64,000 bases of DNA, from assembly GCA_006738865.1 (NCBI GenBank), contig AP019701.1, positions 3,468,001-3,532,000 on the forward strand, in the 5' to 3' direction. Origin of the DNA: Allostella sp. ATCC 35155. GTDB lineage: Bacteria > Pseudomonadota > Alphaproteobacteria > ATCC43930 > Allostellaceae. The notes beneath the pieces were generated by a model. That model searched no databases. It worked only from the letters and a program-made list of their open reading frames with translations, and was not told where the DNA came from. The position numbers and the translations under genes are program-made. Positions 17,758 through 26,060 of this stretch are shown piece by piece (the first letter of the stretch is position 1; each line of letters begins with the position of its first letter).

Positions 17758-18617
17758 CAGTCGAGTCCCAGCAGGCGGGCCGCGTTGCCGCCGATCCACT
17801 TGGCCGTGACCTCCGGCTTCAGCGGCAGGGCCCGGACCTCGTCGAAGCCGCGGCCGATCGGCTGCAGCGGGTGGGAGGTACCGAAGATGACCTGGTCCTG
17901 GAGGATCGAGTTGCCGTAGCGGATCAGCGGCTCATAGCCGGAATCCTCCGCCTCCAGATATTTCGGCCGCACCGCGGACACCCCGATGAAGACGTTCTTG
18001 TGGCGCCACGCGACCCCGATGAGCTCCTGGACCCATGGCCAGCCGGGCGGGGCGGCGATGACGCGCAGCTCTGGGAAATGCACCATCACCTCGTCGAGGA
18101 GGATCGGCCGCCCATGCTCCATCAGGCATTCGGTCGAGAAATTGATCGAGGAGTGCACCGTGACCGGGATGTCGAGCTCGATGCACTTGGCATAGAGCGG
18201 ATAGAGCTTCTTGTCGTTGATCGCGATCTTGTGCTCGAAGCACTGCAGGTTGAGGCCGCGCAGCCCCAGCTCCCGGACGGCGTGCTCCAGCTCGCGGATC
18301 GCCGCCATGCCCTTGTGCGGATCGACACCGGCAAAGCCGATGAAGCGCCCGCCCTGCTCGCGGCAGAAGCCGGCGACGAACTCGTTGCTGGTCTTGAGGC
18401 CGAAGGTCGTCTCCGTGTCCTTGGCCCGGACCACGACATGGTCGACCCCGGCCGCATCGTACGCCGCCAGATAGGCGGCCATCGGCTCCGCTTCGCCCGC
18501 CGACGCCTCCGCCGCGGCCGTCTCGCTCGAACGGTAGACACGCCGATAGTTGGCGAGGTGCCCGGCACGCACGCCGAAGTCGGCCAATGGCGGACGGCTC
18601 GAAAAGTCGATGATCAT
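17757..18617 (-). CDS. Amidohydrolase-fold protein lacking the canonical metal ligands
   Basis: 286 residues with the overall pattern of amidohydrolase-2 (ACMSD-like) TIM barrels: a first strand at MIIDFSSRPPLADF, GFAGVDPHKG (94-103), GLRGLNLQ (118-125), PVTVHSS (151-157), VHFPELRVIAAPPG (179-192), KNVFIGVSA (207-215) and IFGTSHPLQPIG (244-255). In the active family the first strand carries HxH, the sixth a second His and the last strand an Asp (FGSDxP). Here these positions read S6-x-R8, A189-P190 and S248. H155 is kept. It is therefore either a metal-free decarboxylase/hydrolase, a pseudoenzyme, or a distinct subfamily. It is coupled to the downstream acyl-CoA ligase and divergent from a dioxygenase. 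Confidence 0.82.
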   Translation of the reverse strand: MIIDFSSRPPLADFGVRAGHLANYRRVYRSSETAAAEASAGEAEPMAAYLAAYDAAGVDHVVVRAKDTETTFGLKTSNEFVAGFCREQGGRFIGFAGVDPHKGMAAIRELEHAVRELGLRGLNLQCFEHKIAINDKKLYPLYAKCIELDIPVTVHSSINFSTECLMEHGRPILLDEVMVHFPELRVIAAPPGWPWVQELIGVAWRHKNVFIGVSAVRPKYLEAEDSGYEPLIRYGNSILQDQVIFGTSHPLQPIGRGFDEVRALPLKPEVTAKWIGGNAARLLGLD

Positions 18618-18709
18618 GGCGGGGAGCCTCGGATTCGCGCGGGAGACGGGCATGGGCGGCCGCCGGGCGGCCTCGGCGCCACGGTATGCCGTCCGGGCGG
18701 GCGGAAAAA

Positions 18710-18724
18710 ATGCCGAATCGGCAT
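18710..18724. promoter_or_regulatory. 15-bp palindrome in the divergent amidohydrolase/dioxygenase promoter region
   Basis: ATGCCGA-A-TCGGCAT is a perfect inverted repeat with 7-base arms around one centre base. The octamer ATGCCGTC also occurs at both sides (about 18685 and 18723). It lies in the 268-base gap between divergent starts at 18617 and 18886 and is a good candidate operator controlling both transcripts. No regulator gene is adjacent; the LysR gene at 29883 is the nearest. Confidence 0.55.
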
Positions 18725-18885
18725 GCCGTCTTTCGCGGACGGAATGAGCAGCCGGGCGCTCCCACGGTTCCGGCGATTGCCTTTGATCGCCCGATCGGAG
18801 AAGCTTTCGCGAATGGCACGCCCTTCGCAACGCGGGTCGCGGCTCTGGCCCGACGCATGCGTGCGGCGCGGGCGAGGGCCCCGAC

Positions 18886-20064
18886 ATGAGGAGCACGGAC
18901 GTGGCGTTCGAGAAGATCGAGACGGAATCGGCCTGGAAGGGGTCGGAGGTCGACTACCGGGCGGAGATGATGCACCGCTTCACCGCCGACGAGGTGGCGG
19001 AGGTCGATGCCGCGCTGAAGGCGTGCGGCGAGCGCGACATCCCGGAAATCACGACCGCGACCTTCCCCCTGCCCGGCCTCGGGCCGACCATGAAGCGGCT
19101 GCGCGACGGCCTCCTCGACGGACGCGGCGTGCTGCTGATGCGCGGCTTTCCCCGCGACCGCTACACGGCCGACGAGATGGCGCGGGTCTATATCGGCCTC
19201 GGCGCCCATCTCGGCCGCCCCCTCGCCCAGTCCTGGCAGGGCCAGCTGCTCGGCAGCGTCATCGACATCTCGGACGTGGTCGAGAAGGTGCGCGGCTACA
19301 ATGCCGGCGGCGGCCAGCATTTCCACATCGACGGATCCGCCTGCGACATCGTCTCGCTGATGTGCCTGCGGGCTGCCAAGTCGGGTGGCGCCAGCCGCAT
19401 CGTCAGCGTGGCCGCGCTCTACAACTGGTTCGTCGAGCACCGGCCGGACCTGCTCCAGGTGCTGATGCGCGGCTACTACCACCGCAACCACGAGATGGAC
19501 GCGCAGCATTCCCTCCAGCCGCCGCAGAGCGCCGGCCGCATCCCCGTGTTCGCCATCCGGGACGGCCGCATCTCCTGCGTCATCGATACCGGCTGCCTGC
19601 GCTATGCCGTGCATTTCGGCGGCGTGACGCTGACGCCCGAGGAGGTCGAGGCCTACGACGTGCTGCAGGCGCAGGCCCGCTCGGAGGAGTTCTTCCTCGA
19701 CATGAACTTCGAGGCAGGGGACATCCAGTTCCTCAACAACCGCGCCGTCATGCACGGCCGTACCGACTATGAGGACCATGACGACGTCGAGCGCCGCCGG
19801 CACCTGCTGCGGCTCTGGCTGCATGTGCCCGACTGGCCGGCCCGGCCCGACGACCAGATCTTCATGACGCTGGGCGACTGCCACCACTGGGCCAGGCGGC
19901 GCACGCCCTTCATGGACATGCCGACCGAATATCTGGCCAGGCTGACGGCCGAACAGGAGGAGCGCCGGCGCCGGCAGACCGTCCTGCCGCGACTTGCCCC
20001 TTCCCAACGCTATCGCAGCGCCGGAGACTGGCAACCGGAGGCACAGCCGGCATCGGCGGGCTGA
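18886..20064 (+). CDS. TauD/TfdA-family (gamma-butyrobetaine hydroxylase-like) Fe(II)/2-oxoglutarate dioxygenase
   Basis: 392 residues. The iron-binding facial triad is visible: H147-x-D149 in QHFHIDG and distal H290 in NRAVMHGRTDY, followed by an arginine-rich strand (RRRHLLRLW) that would bind 2-oxoglutarate. Enzymes of this family hydroxylate small organic acids, amines or sulfonates, coupled to decarboxylation of 2-oxoglutarate. GVLLMRGFP and LGRPLAQS fit the clavaminate synthase-like fold. No export signal, so cytoplasmic. It is divergent from the amidohydrolase-fold/CoA-ligase pair and 104 bases upstream of two binding-protein genes, which suggests a shared catabolic role. The substrate is unknown. 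Confidence 0.87.
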   Translation: MRSTDVAFEKIETESAWKGSEVDYRAEMMHRFTADEVAEVDAALKACGERDIPEITTATFPLPGLGPTMKRLRDGLLDGRGVLLMRGFPRDRYTADEMARVYIGLGAHLGRPLAQSWQGQLLGSVIDISDVVEKVRGYNAGGGQHFHIDGSACDIVSLMCLRAAKSGGASRIVSVAALYNWFVEHRPDLLQVLMRGYYHRNHEMDAQHSLQPPQSAGRIPVFAIRDGRISCVIDTGCLRYAVHFGGVTLTPEEVEAYDVLQAQARSEEFFLDMNFEAGDIQFLNNRAVMHGRTDYEDHDDVERRRHLLRLWLHVPDWPARPDDQIFMTLGDCHHWARRRTPFMDMPTEYLARLTAEQEERRRRQTVLPRLAPSQRYRSAGDWQPEAQPASAG

Positions 20065-20168
20065 CCGCCCGCCGACGACGCAACCGGCATACCTTCGAGG
20101 AAGATGATACGGGCCACGCGACGCTTCACAACCAGACGGGCAATGCCCGGAAGGCAGGAGAGGTTCGG

Positions 20169-21872
20169 ATGACTGCACATGACGACGACCGGTCCCGCGC
20201 GGGATCGCAGCAAGGCATCTCCCGGCTCGCCCTGCCCCGACGCCACTTCCTCGGAATGGCGGCAGCGGGCGGCATCGCCGCCGCCCTGCCGGTCCATCGG
20301 CCGGCCTGGGCCCAGGCGGCCAAGCCGCCCAAGGGCACCCGCAAAGGGCAGATCGTCGTCGGCCTGTCGCAGGAGCCGACGGTCTTCAACCCGCTGCGCG
20401 CCCGCATCGAGGTCGACGACGGCGTCCATCTCAACATCTTCAGCCCGCTCTGGTCCCTCGACACGAAGGGCACTCTCGTGCCGGAACTGGCGGCCGAGAT
20501 CCCGACCGTCGCCAATGGCGGCCTGTCCGAGGACGGCCTGACCTGGAAGGTGAAGCTACGCCCCGGGGTGACCTGGCACGACGGCAAGCCCTTCACCGCC
20601 GAGGACGTCAAGTTCACCATCGAGCTGATCCAGGATCCCAAGTTCCCGGCAATGAGCCGGAATGGGCACGCCCTCGTCCGCGACATCCAGATCATCAGCC
20701 CGACCGAGATCAGCTGGAAGCTGGAGCGCTTCTTTGCGCCCTATTTCTCGATCCTCGCCTGGACGATGATGGTGCCCAAGCACATCCTCGGCGCCGGTGG
20801 CGACCCGAAGGATTCCCCGTTCAACAACAAGCCGGTCGGCACCGGCCCCTTCAAGTTCGTCGAGCGGCGCCCGGGAGACTATATCCTGCTGGAGGCGAAC
20901 GAGAAGTTCTACGGCGACGGCCCCCATGTCGAGCGCCTGATCTTCAAGTACATCCCCGACCTGATCGTCCTGAAGACCCAGTTCATGACGGGCGCGGTCG
21001 ACGCCGTCGGCATCCAGGGCATCACCCCCGACAATTTCGAGGAGGTGAGCAAGGTCAAGACGGTCAAGCTGTTCCGGGCGCCGATGCCGTTCCTGGAGAG
21101 CCTGTCGCTGAACAACGGGCGCCCGCAGTTCCAGGAACTCGCCGTGCGCCAGGCGCTCTACCTGGCGCTCGACAAGGAATCGATCATCCGGGACATCTAT
21201 TACGGTGCCCACCGGCCGACCGAGACCTACCTGCCGCAGCAGTCCTGGGCCTACAACCCGGACCTGCCGAAACACCGGTTCGATCCGAAGGCGGCGATCA
21301 AGCTGCTCGACGACAATGGCTGGAAGCCGGGCGCCGGCGGCGTGCGCGAGAAGAACGGCGTGCGGCTGGAATTCTCGAACTCGACCACCGCCGGCAACCA
21401 TCTGCGCGAGCAATTGCAGCAGTTCGTGCAGCAAGGCTGGCAGCAGATCGGCGTCAAGCTGGCGATCAAGAACTTCCCGCCGGCCGTCATGTGGGGCACC
21501 TACTGGCGTCAGAGCGAGTGGGATACGGTCGTCGTCGGCTCGGCCTTCGGCGTCGGCTCCGATCCCGATGCCAGCGACCGGCTGGGCAGCTGGGCGATCC
21601 CGGCGAAGACCGGAACCGGCGCCAACACGATGCAGTACTCCAACCCGCAGGTCGACGCGCTGCTCAAGGAGAGCGTCGGCCTCGTCGACCGCGAGCAGCG
21701 CCGCAAGAACTACCTGAAGGTCCAGGAACTCTTCCGCAACGACCTGCCGCTGCTGCCGATCTACCAGCCGCAGCAGACCGAAGGGACCAAGGTCAACCTC
21801 ATCGGCTACGCGGCCAACGTCAACTATCGGTCCAATTGCTGGAACATCCGGGACTGGTACTGGGCAAGTTGA
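20169..21872 (+). CDS. Tat-exported family 5 (peptide-type) ABC substrate-binding protein, copy 1
   Basis: 567 residues. The N-terminus carries a twin-arginine signal (LPRRHFLGMAAAGGI, R24-R25) with a likely cleavage after AWAQA near residue 47; export of a folded protein to the periplasm is implied. The mature part is a SBP_bac_5 protein: VVGLSQEPTVFNPL, LVPELAAEIPT, LRPGVTWHDGKPFTAEDVKFT, GTGPFKF and RQALYLALDKESI. Such proteins deliver peptides, opines, nickel or related solutes to Dpp/Opp-type permeases. No permease or ATPase of that class is adjacent. The next gene is a close paralogue, nearly identical over long DNA stretches, so the pair arose by tandem duplication. GGAGAGG precedes the ATG. 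Confidence 0.93.
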   Translation: MTAHDDDRSRAGSQQGISRLALPRRHFLGMAAAGGIAAALPVHRPAWAQAAKPPKGTRKGQIVVGLSQEPTVFNPLRARIEVDDGVHLNIFSPLWSLDTKGTLVPELAAEIPTVANGGLSEDGLTWKVKLRPGVTWHDGKPFTAEDVKFTIELIQDPKFPAMSRNGHALVRDIQIISPTEISWKLERFFAPYFSILAWTMMVPKHILGAGGDPKDSPFNNKPVGTGPFKFVERRPGDYILLEANEKFYGDGPHVERLIFKYIPDLIVLKTQFMTGAVDAVGIQGITPDNFEEVSKVKTVKLFRAPMPFLESLSLNNGRPQFQELAVRQALYLALDKESIIRDIYYGAHRPTETYLPQQSWAYNPDLPKHRFDPKAAIKLLDDNGWKPGAGGVREKNGVRLEFSNSTTAGNHLREQLQQFVQQGWQQIGVKLAIKNFPPAVMWGTYWRQSEWDTVVVGSAFGVGSDPDASDRLGSWAIPAKTGTGANTMQYSNPQVDALLKESVGLVDREQRRKNYLKVQELFRNDLPLLPIYQPQQTEGTKVNLIGYAANVNYRSNCWNIRDWYWAS

Positions 21873-22007
21873 GCGAGCGCGAACACCGGCACATGGAGAG
21901 ACCGCGGGCGACCGGCTGATCAACGGCCGGGCCCCGAACCGATCCGGCGAACCCGCAGGGACAAGGCGGGAGCCCGCGACCCTCGACGGAACAGGAAAGA
22001 GGTCAAT

Positions 22008-23696
22008 ATGAGCAACAGGCACGACGTTCCCCCGACGGCCCCGAAGGGCCTGCTACTGCCGCGGCGCGACTTCCTCGGCGTCGCCGTCGCCAGTGGGCTG
22101 GCGGCCGCGCTGCCCGGTACCGCGACTGCCTGGGCCCAGGCGGGCAAGCCGCCGAAGGGCACCCGCAAGGGCCAGGTGACCATTGGCCTGTCGCAGGAAC
22201 CGACCGTGATGAACCCACTCCGGGGCCGCATCGAGGTCGACGAAGGCCTGCACATGAACCTGTTCAGCTCGCTGTGGTCGATCGACCCCAAGGGCAACCT
22301 GGTGCCCGAGCTGGCGGCCGAGATCCCGACCGTCGCCAATGGCGGCCTGTCCGAGGACGGGCTGACCTGGAAGGTGAAGCTGCGCCCCGGCGTGACATGG
22401 CACGACGGCAAGCCCTTCACCGCCGAGGACGTCAAGTTCACCATCGAGCTGATCCAGAACAAGGACTTCCCGGCCGGCAGCCGCAACGGGCACTCGCTGG
22501 TGAAGGATCTGAAGGTCATCAGCCCGACGGAGATCAGCTGGAAGCTGGAGCGCTTCTACGCGCCCTATTTCTCGATCATGGCCTGGACCTACATCGTACC
22601 GAAGCACATCATCGGCGCGGCCGCGGACATCAAGAATTCGTCCTTCGAGACGAAGCCGATCGGCACCGGCCCCTTCAAGTTCGTCGAGCGCCGCCCGGGC
22701 GACTACATCCTGCTGGCGGCCAACGAGAATTATTACGGCGAAGGCCCGTACATCGAGCGGCTGATCTTCAAGTACATCCCGGATCTGATCGTCCTCAAGA
22801 CCCAGTTCATGACCGGGGCGGTCGATGCGGTCGGTATCCAGGGCATCACCCCCGACAATTACGAGGAGGTGAGCAAGGTCAAGTCGGTCAAGCTGTTCCG
22901 CTCGCCGATGCCGTTCGTCGAGTGCATCATCCTCAACAACGAGCGGCCCTACTTCAAGGATCCGGCCGTCCGGCAGGCGCTCTACCTCTCCCTCGACAAG
23001 GAAACGATCATCCGGGACATCTATTACGGTGTCCATCGGCCCTCCGAGACCTACCTGCCGCCGCAGTCCTGGGCCTTCAACCCGGACCTGCCGAAGCAGC
23101 AGTACGACCCCAAGGCCGCGATGAAGCTGCTCGACGATGCCGGCTGGAAGCCGGGATCCGGCGGCGTGCGCGAGAAGAACGGCGTGCGCCTCGAATTCTC
23201 GAACTCGACCACGGCCGGCAACCATCTGCGTGAACAGACGCAGCAGTTCATGCAGCAGAGCTGGCAGCAGATCGGCGTCAAGCTGTCGATCAAGAACTTC
23301 CCGCCGGCCGTCATGTGGGGCACCTACTGGCGCCAGAGCGAGTTCGACACCGCGATGGCGGGCTCGGTCTACACCATCGGATCCGACCCCGACGCCAGCG
23401 ACCGCTTGGCGAGCTGGTCGATTCCGGCGAAGACCGGCACCGGCTCGAACACCTCGCAATATTCCAACCCCGAGGTCGATGCCCTCTTCAAGGAGAGCGT
23501 CAGCCTGGTCGATCGCGAGAAGCGCAAGGCGAACTATCAGAAGATCCAGGCGATGGTGCGCAAGGACCTGCCGATCCTGCCCGTCTTCCAGTACGTGCAG
23601 ACCGAAGGCACCAAGACCAACATCGACGGCTTCGCGGCGAACGTGAACTACCGCTCCAACCACTGGAACGTCCGCACCTGGTACTGGACGAGCTGA
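22008..23696 (+). CDS. Tat-exported family 5 (peptide-type) ABC substrate-binding protein, copy 2
   Basis: 562 residues, colinear with the preceding gene over its full length. It also has a Tat signal (LPRRDFLGVAVASGL) ending near AWAQA. The core is almost unchanged (LRPGVTWHDGKPFTAEDVKF, KFVERRPGDYILL), while differences are concentrated at positions that may line the ligand pocket, for example LSLNNGRPQFQ versus IILNNERPYFK, and the VVVGSAFGVGSDPD versus AMAGSVYTIGSDPD region. This suggests divergence of ligand preference after duplication. An AGAGG Shine-Dalgarno precedes the ATG. A strong hairpin follows the stop, so the transcript probably ends here. Confidence 0.93.
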   Translation: MSNRHDVPPTAPKGLLLPRRDFLGVAVASGLAAALPGTATAWAQAGKPPKGTRKGQVTIGLSQEPTVMNPLRGRIEVDEGLHMNLFSSLWSIDPKGNLVPELAAEIPTVANGGLSEDGLTWKVKLRPGVTWHDGKPFTAEDVKFTIELIQNKDFPAGSRNGHSLVKDLKVISPTEISWKLERFYAPYFSIMAWTYIVPKHIIGAAADIKNSSFETKPIGTGPFKFVERRPGDYILLAANENYYGEGPYIERLIFKYIPDLIVLKTQFMTGAVDAVGIQGITPDNYEEVSKVKSVKLFRSPMPFVECIILNNERPYFKDPAVRQALYLSLDKETIIRDIYYGVHRPSETYLPPQSWAFNPDLPKQQYDPKAAMKLLDDAGWKPGSGGVREKNGVRLEFSNSTTAGNHLREQTQQFMQQSWQQIGVKLSIKNFPPAVMWGTYWRQSEFDTAMAGSVYTIGSDPDASDRLASWSIPAKTGTGSNTSQYSNPEVDALFKESVSLVDREKRKANYQKIQAMVRKDLPILPVFQYVQTEGTKTNIDGFAANVNYRSNHWNVRTWYWTS

Positions 23697-23704
23697 CCCG
23701 TCGT

Positions 23705-23735
23705 CCGGCCGGGGTGAGCATTTCACCCCGGCCGG
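23705..23735 (+). terminator. Strong hairpin after the second binding-protein gene
   Basis: Perfect 13-bp stem CCGGCCGGGGTGA / TCACCCCGGCCGG with a 5-base loop, eight bases after the TGA. No T run follows, which is common for GC-rich genomes; it may act as terminator or as a 3' stabiliser separating binding-protein mRNA from the downstream genes. Confidence 0.65.
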
Positions 23736-23885
23736 CCCGGCTTACTTGACGGAGACTTGGTCAGCACTGCAAGAGCCGAGCGGTATTCCAGATTGGAAAT
23801 AGGACATAACAAGTCCGCTACTTGACCCCCCGCCGTGCGCGGACCCAACCTTCGGCATCCATGTGCCGAGGAGGTGGCGGGCGGA

Positions 23886-26060
23886 ATGGCGGCAGCGGCA
23901 GTCGAGCAGTTCGAACAGGCATTTGCACCGCCGACGGCCGATCTGAGGCGCCTGTTCGATCCGCGGACCATCGCCTTCATCGGCGCCAGCGAAGATCCCG
24001 GGCGCAACGTCGCCCGCTCGCTGCAGGCGACCATGTGGGCCGGCTTCCGCGGCCGCATCCTGCCGGTCAACCCGAAATACGAGACCGTCTTCGGCCAGCC
24101 CTGCTTCGCCGACATCGGCGACATTGCCGAACCGATCGACATCGTCATGGCCTTCGTCGGACCCGATCGGCTGCTCGACGTCTACCGGGCATGCCGCGGT
24201 GCGGGCTTCTTCATCGCCGTCGGTGACATCGTGCCCAAGGGCACTACCGGCGCGGATGTGCTGGAGCAGGAGATCCGGGCGCTCGCGCACAGCGGCTGGC
24301 CGCGCATCGTCGGACCGCAATGCGTCGGTATCGTCTCGCCCGAGACCGGGGCGGCGGCGACCATCTCCACGGCCGTCGACGACACGGGCCTGCCGCGCGG
24401 CCCGATCGGGATCGTCTCGCAGAGCGGCGGCATCGTCTCGTCCCTGATCGAGCGGGCACGGACCCTCGGGGGCGGCTTCAGCCACCTCGTCTCCAGCGGC
24501 GGCGAGTTCGACCTCGCGACGCCGGACTACCTGCGCTTCCTCGTCGACGATCCCGCGACCAGCGTCATCGGCATCTATGCCGAGAGCGTCGCCGACTATG
24601 GCGCGCTGCTGGCGATGGGGCGGCTGGCGCAGGCGCGCGGCAAGCCAGTCCTGCTGCTCCAGCCCGGACGCTCCGTCGCCGGTGCGGCGGCGGCGCAGTC
24701 GCACAGCGGCCGCATCGTCGGCGACCGCCAGGTCAAGGACGCCGCCTATCGGCGCAACGGCATCGTCACGGTCGACGATATCGACGACCTGCTGGTCGCG
24801 GGCATGCTTCTCGCACGCCATCGTCCGCAGCCCGGCACCGGGCTCGCGGCCTGCTCGCTGTCGGGCGGCTATGCCGCCGCGCTCGGCGATCGCATCGTCG
24901 ACCACGGCCTGCGGGCTGCCAGCTTCTCGCCCGCGACGGTCGCGCGCATCCGGGCCGAGACCAACCAGCAGAACCCGGCCAACCCGATCGATGCCGGCGG
25001 GCGCGGGCGGCCCCGCGCCGGCTATCTCGACGTGGTCCGCACGCTCGAGATCCTCGATGCCGAGCCGGATGTCGGGGCCACCATCTATGCCGAGACGCTG
25101 TTCAGCTACATGGAGGACATCGTCCCGGTGCTGCCGGAATTCGTGCGCAGCGCCGCCAAGCCGCATCTCGTCTGCTGGCAGGCCGGGCCCATGGTCGAGC
25201 CGGTGCTGGCGGATCTCCGCCGGGCCGGCGTCCTGACCTGCCGGGAACCGCACACGGCGCTGAGCGCGCTCCGCGCCTTCTACGACGTCGGTGACCTGCC
25301 GCCCGGTGACGTGCAGTCCGGTGACGTGCAGTCCGGCAACACGCCGGACGCCGTCCCGCCCGGCGCGGTGGACCTGCCGCCGGGGCCGGTCGACGACGAG
25401 GCGGCCCGTCGCCTGCTGGCCCGATACGCGGTGCCCTTCGTGCCGGAAATCGCCGCGGCCGATCCGGATGCGCTGTTCGCGCTCGCAGGCGGCATCGCCT
25501 TCCCGGTCGCGCTCAAGGGCGAAGTGCCCGGCCGCCTGCACAAGTCGGAGGCCGGGCTCGTGGCGCTCGACATCGTGGACGCCGATGGGCTGCGCGATGC
25601 GGCGGCGGCGATGGCAGCACGCGCGCCCGGCATCGTCCGGTTCCGGGCGCAGGCGATGGTCCGGGGCGGGCTCGAACTCATCGTCGGCCTCAAGAGCGAT
25701 CCTGCGGTGGGCACCGCCGTGCTCCTCGGCTTCGGCGGGATCTACGCCGAGGCCATGGGGCCCCCGGTCGTCGAGATGGCGCCCCTCGACACCGACCTTG
25801 CCGATGCCATGGTCTCGCGGCTCGATCGCAAGGGGATCCTCGAAGGCTATCGCGGCCGGACGCTGGCACGCGACCGCCTCGTCGCGCTCCTGGTGGCGGT
25901 CGGGCGGCTGGGCGCCGCCATGGGACCGACGCTGGCCGAACTCGACCTCAACCCCGTCATCGTCACCGCCGATGCCGCCATCGCCGTCGATGTGGCGATG
26001 GTCGCGGCGACGTCCGGCCCGGCACAGGCACCGAAAGCATCAACAGGGAGAACGCCATGA
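23886..26060 (+). CDS. ADP-forming acetate/acyl-CoA synthetase (single-chain)
   Basis: 724 residues. Domain order: CoA-binding Rossmann domain (about 20-115, FDPRTIAFIGASEDPGRN), a succinyl-CoA synthetase-like domain with the phosphohistidine region SHSGRIVGD (near 275), then a C-terminal ATP-grasp_5 domain from about residue 500 (RLLARYAVPFVPEI, ALKGEVPGRLHKSEAGLV, VELLVGLKSDPAVG-like IVGLKSDPAVG). Such enzymes make acyl-CoA from an organic acid with ATP giving ADP and phosphate. The hinge contains a 15-base tandem duplication (25303-25332). I use ATG 23886, preceded by AGGAGG; the frame is open 17 codons further. It overlaps the next binding-protein gene by ATGA, an unusual coupling of a cytosolic ligase to an importer. 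Confidence 0.92.
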   Translation: MAAAAVEQFEQAFAPPTADLRRLFDPRTIAFIGASEDPGRNVARSLQATMWAGFRGRILPVNPKYETVFGQPCFADIGDIAEPIDIVMAFVGPDRLLDVYRACRGAGFFIAVGDIVPKGTTGADVLEQEIRALAHSGWPRIVGPQCVGIVSPETGAAATISTAVDDTGLPRGPIGIVSQSGGIVSSLIERARTLGGGFSHLVSSGGEFDLATPDYLRFLVDDPATSVIGIYAESVADYGALLAMGRLAQARGKPVLLLQPGRSVAGAAAAQSHSGRIVGDRQVKDAAYRRNGIVTVDDIDDLLVAGMLLARHRPQPGTGLAACSLSGGYAAALGDRIVDHGLRAASFSPATVARIRAETNQQNPANPIDAGGRGRPRAGYLDVVRTLEILDAEPDVGATIYAETLFSYMEDIVPVLPEFVRSAAKPHLVCWQAGPMVEPVLADLRRAGVLTCREPHTALSALRAFYDVGDLPPGDVQSGDVQSGNTPDAVPPGAVDLPPGPVDDEAARRLLARYAVPFVPEIAAADPDALFALAGGIAFPVALKGEVPGRLHKSEAGLVALDIVDADGLRDAAAAMAARAPGIVRFRAQAMVRGGLELIVGLKSDPAVGTAVLLGFGGIYAEAMGPPVVEMAPLDTDLADAMVSRLDRKGILEGYRGRTLARDRLVALLVAVGRLGAAMGPTLAELDLNPVIVTADAAIAVDVAMVAATSGPAQAPKASTGRTP
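25303..25332 (+). repeat. Tandem 15-base repeat in the interdomain linker
   Basis: Two exact copies of CCGGTGACGTGCAGT lie head to tail and encode repeated GDVQS units in the linker between the CoA-ligase domain and the ATP-grasp domain of the acyl-CoA synthetase. The frame is kept, so the expansion only lengthens the hinge. Confidence 0.85.

Noticed and set aside
23784-23816. Small inverted repeats TTCCA-N3-TGGAA and GGAC-N7-GTCC before the acyl-CoA synthetase gene
   Set aside because: Arms are only five and four bases; not enough to call an operator without conservation.
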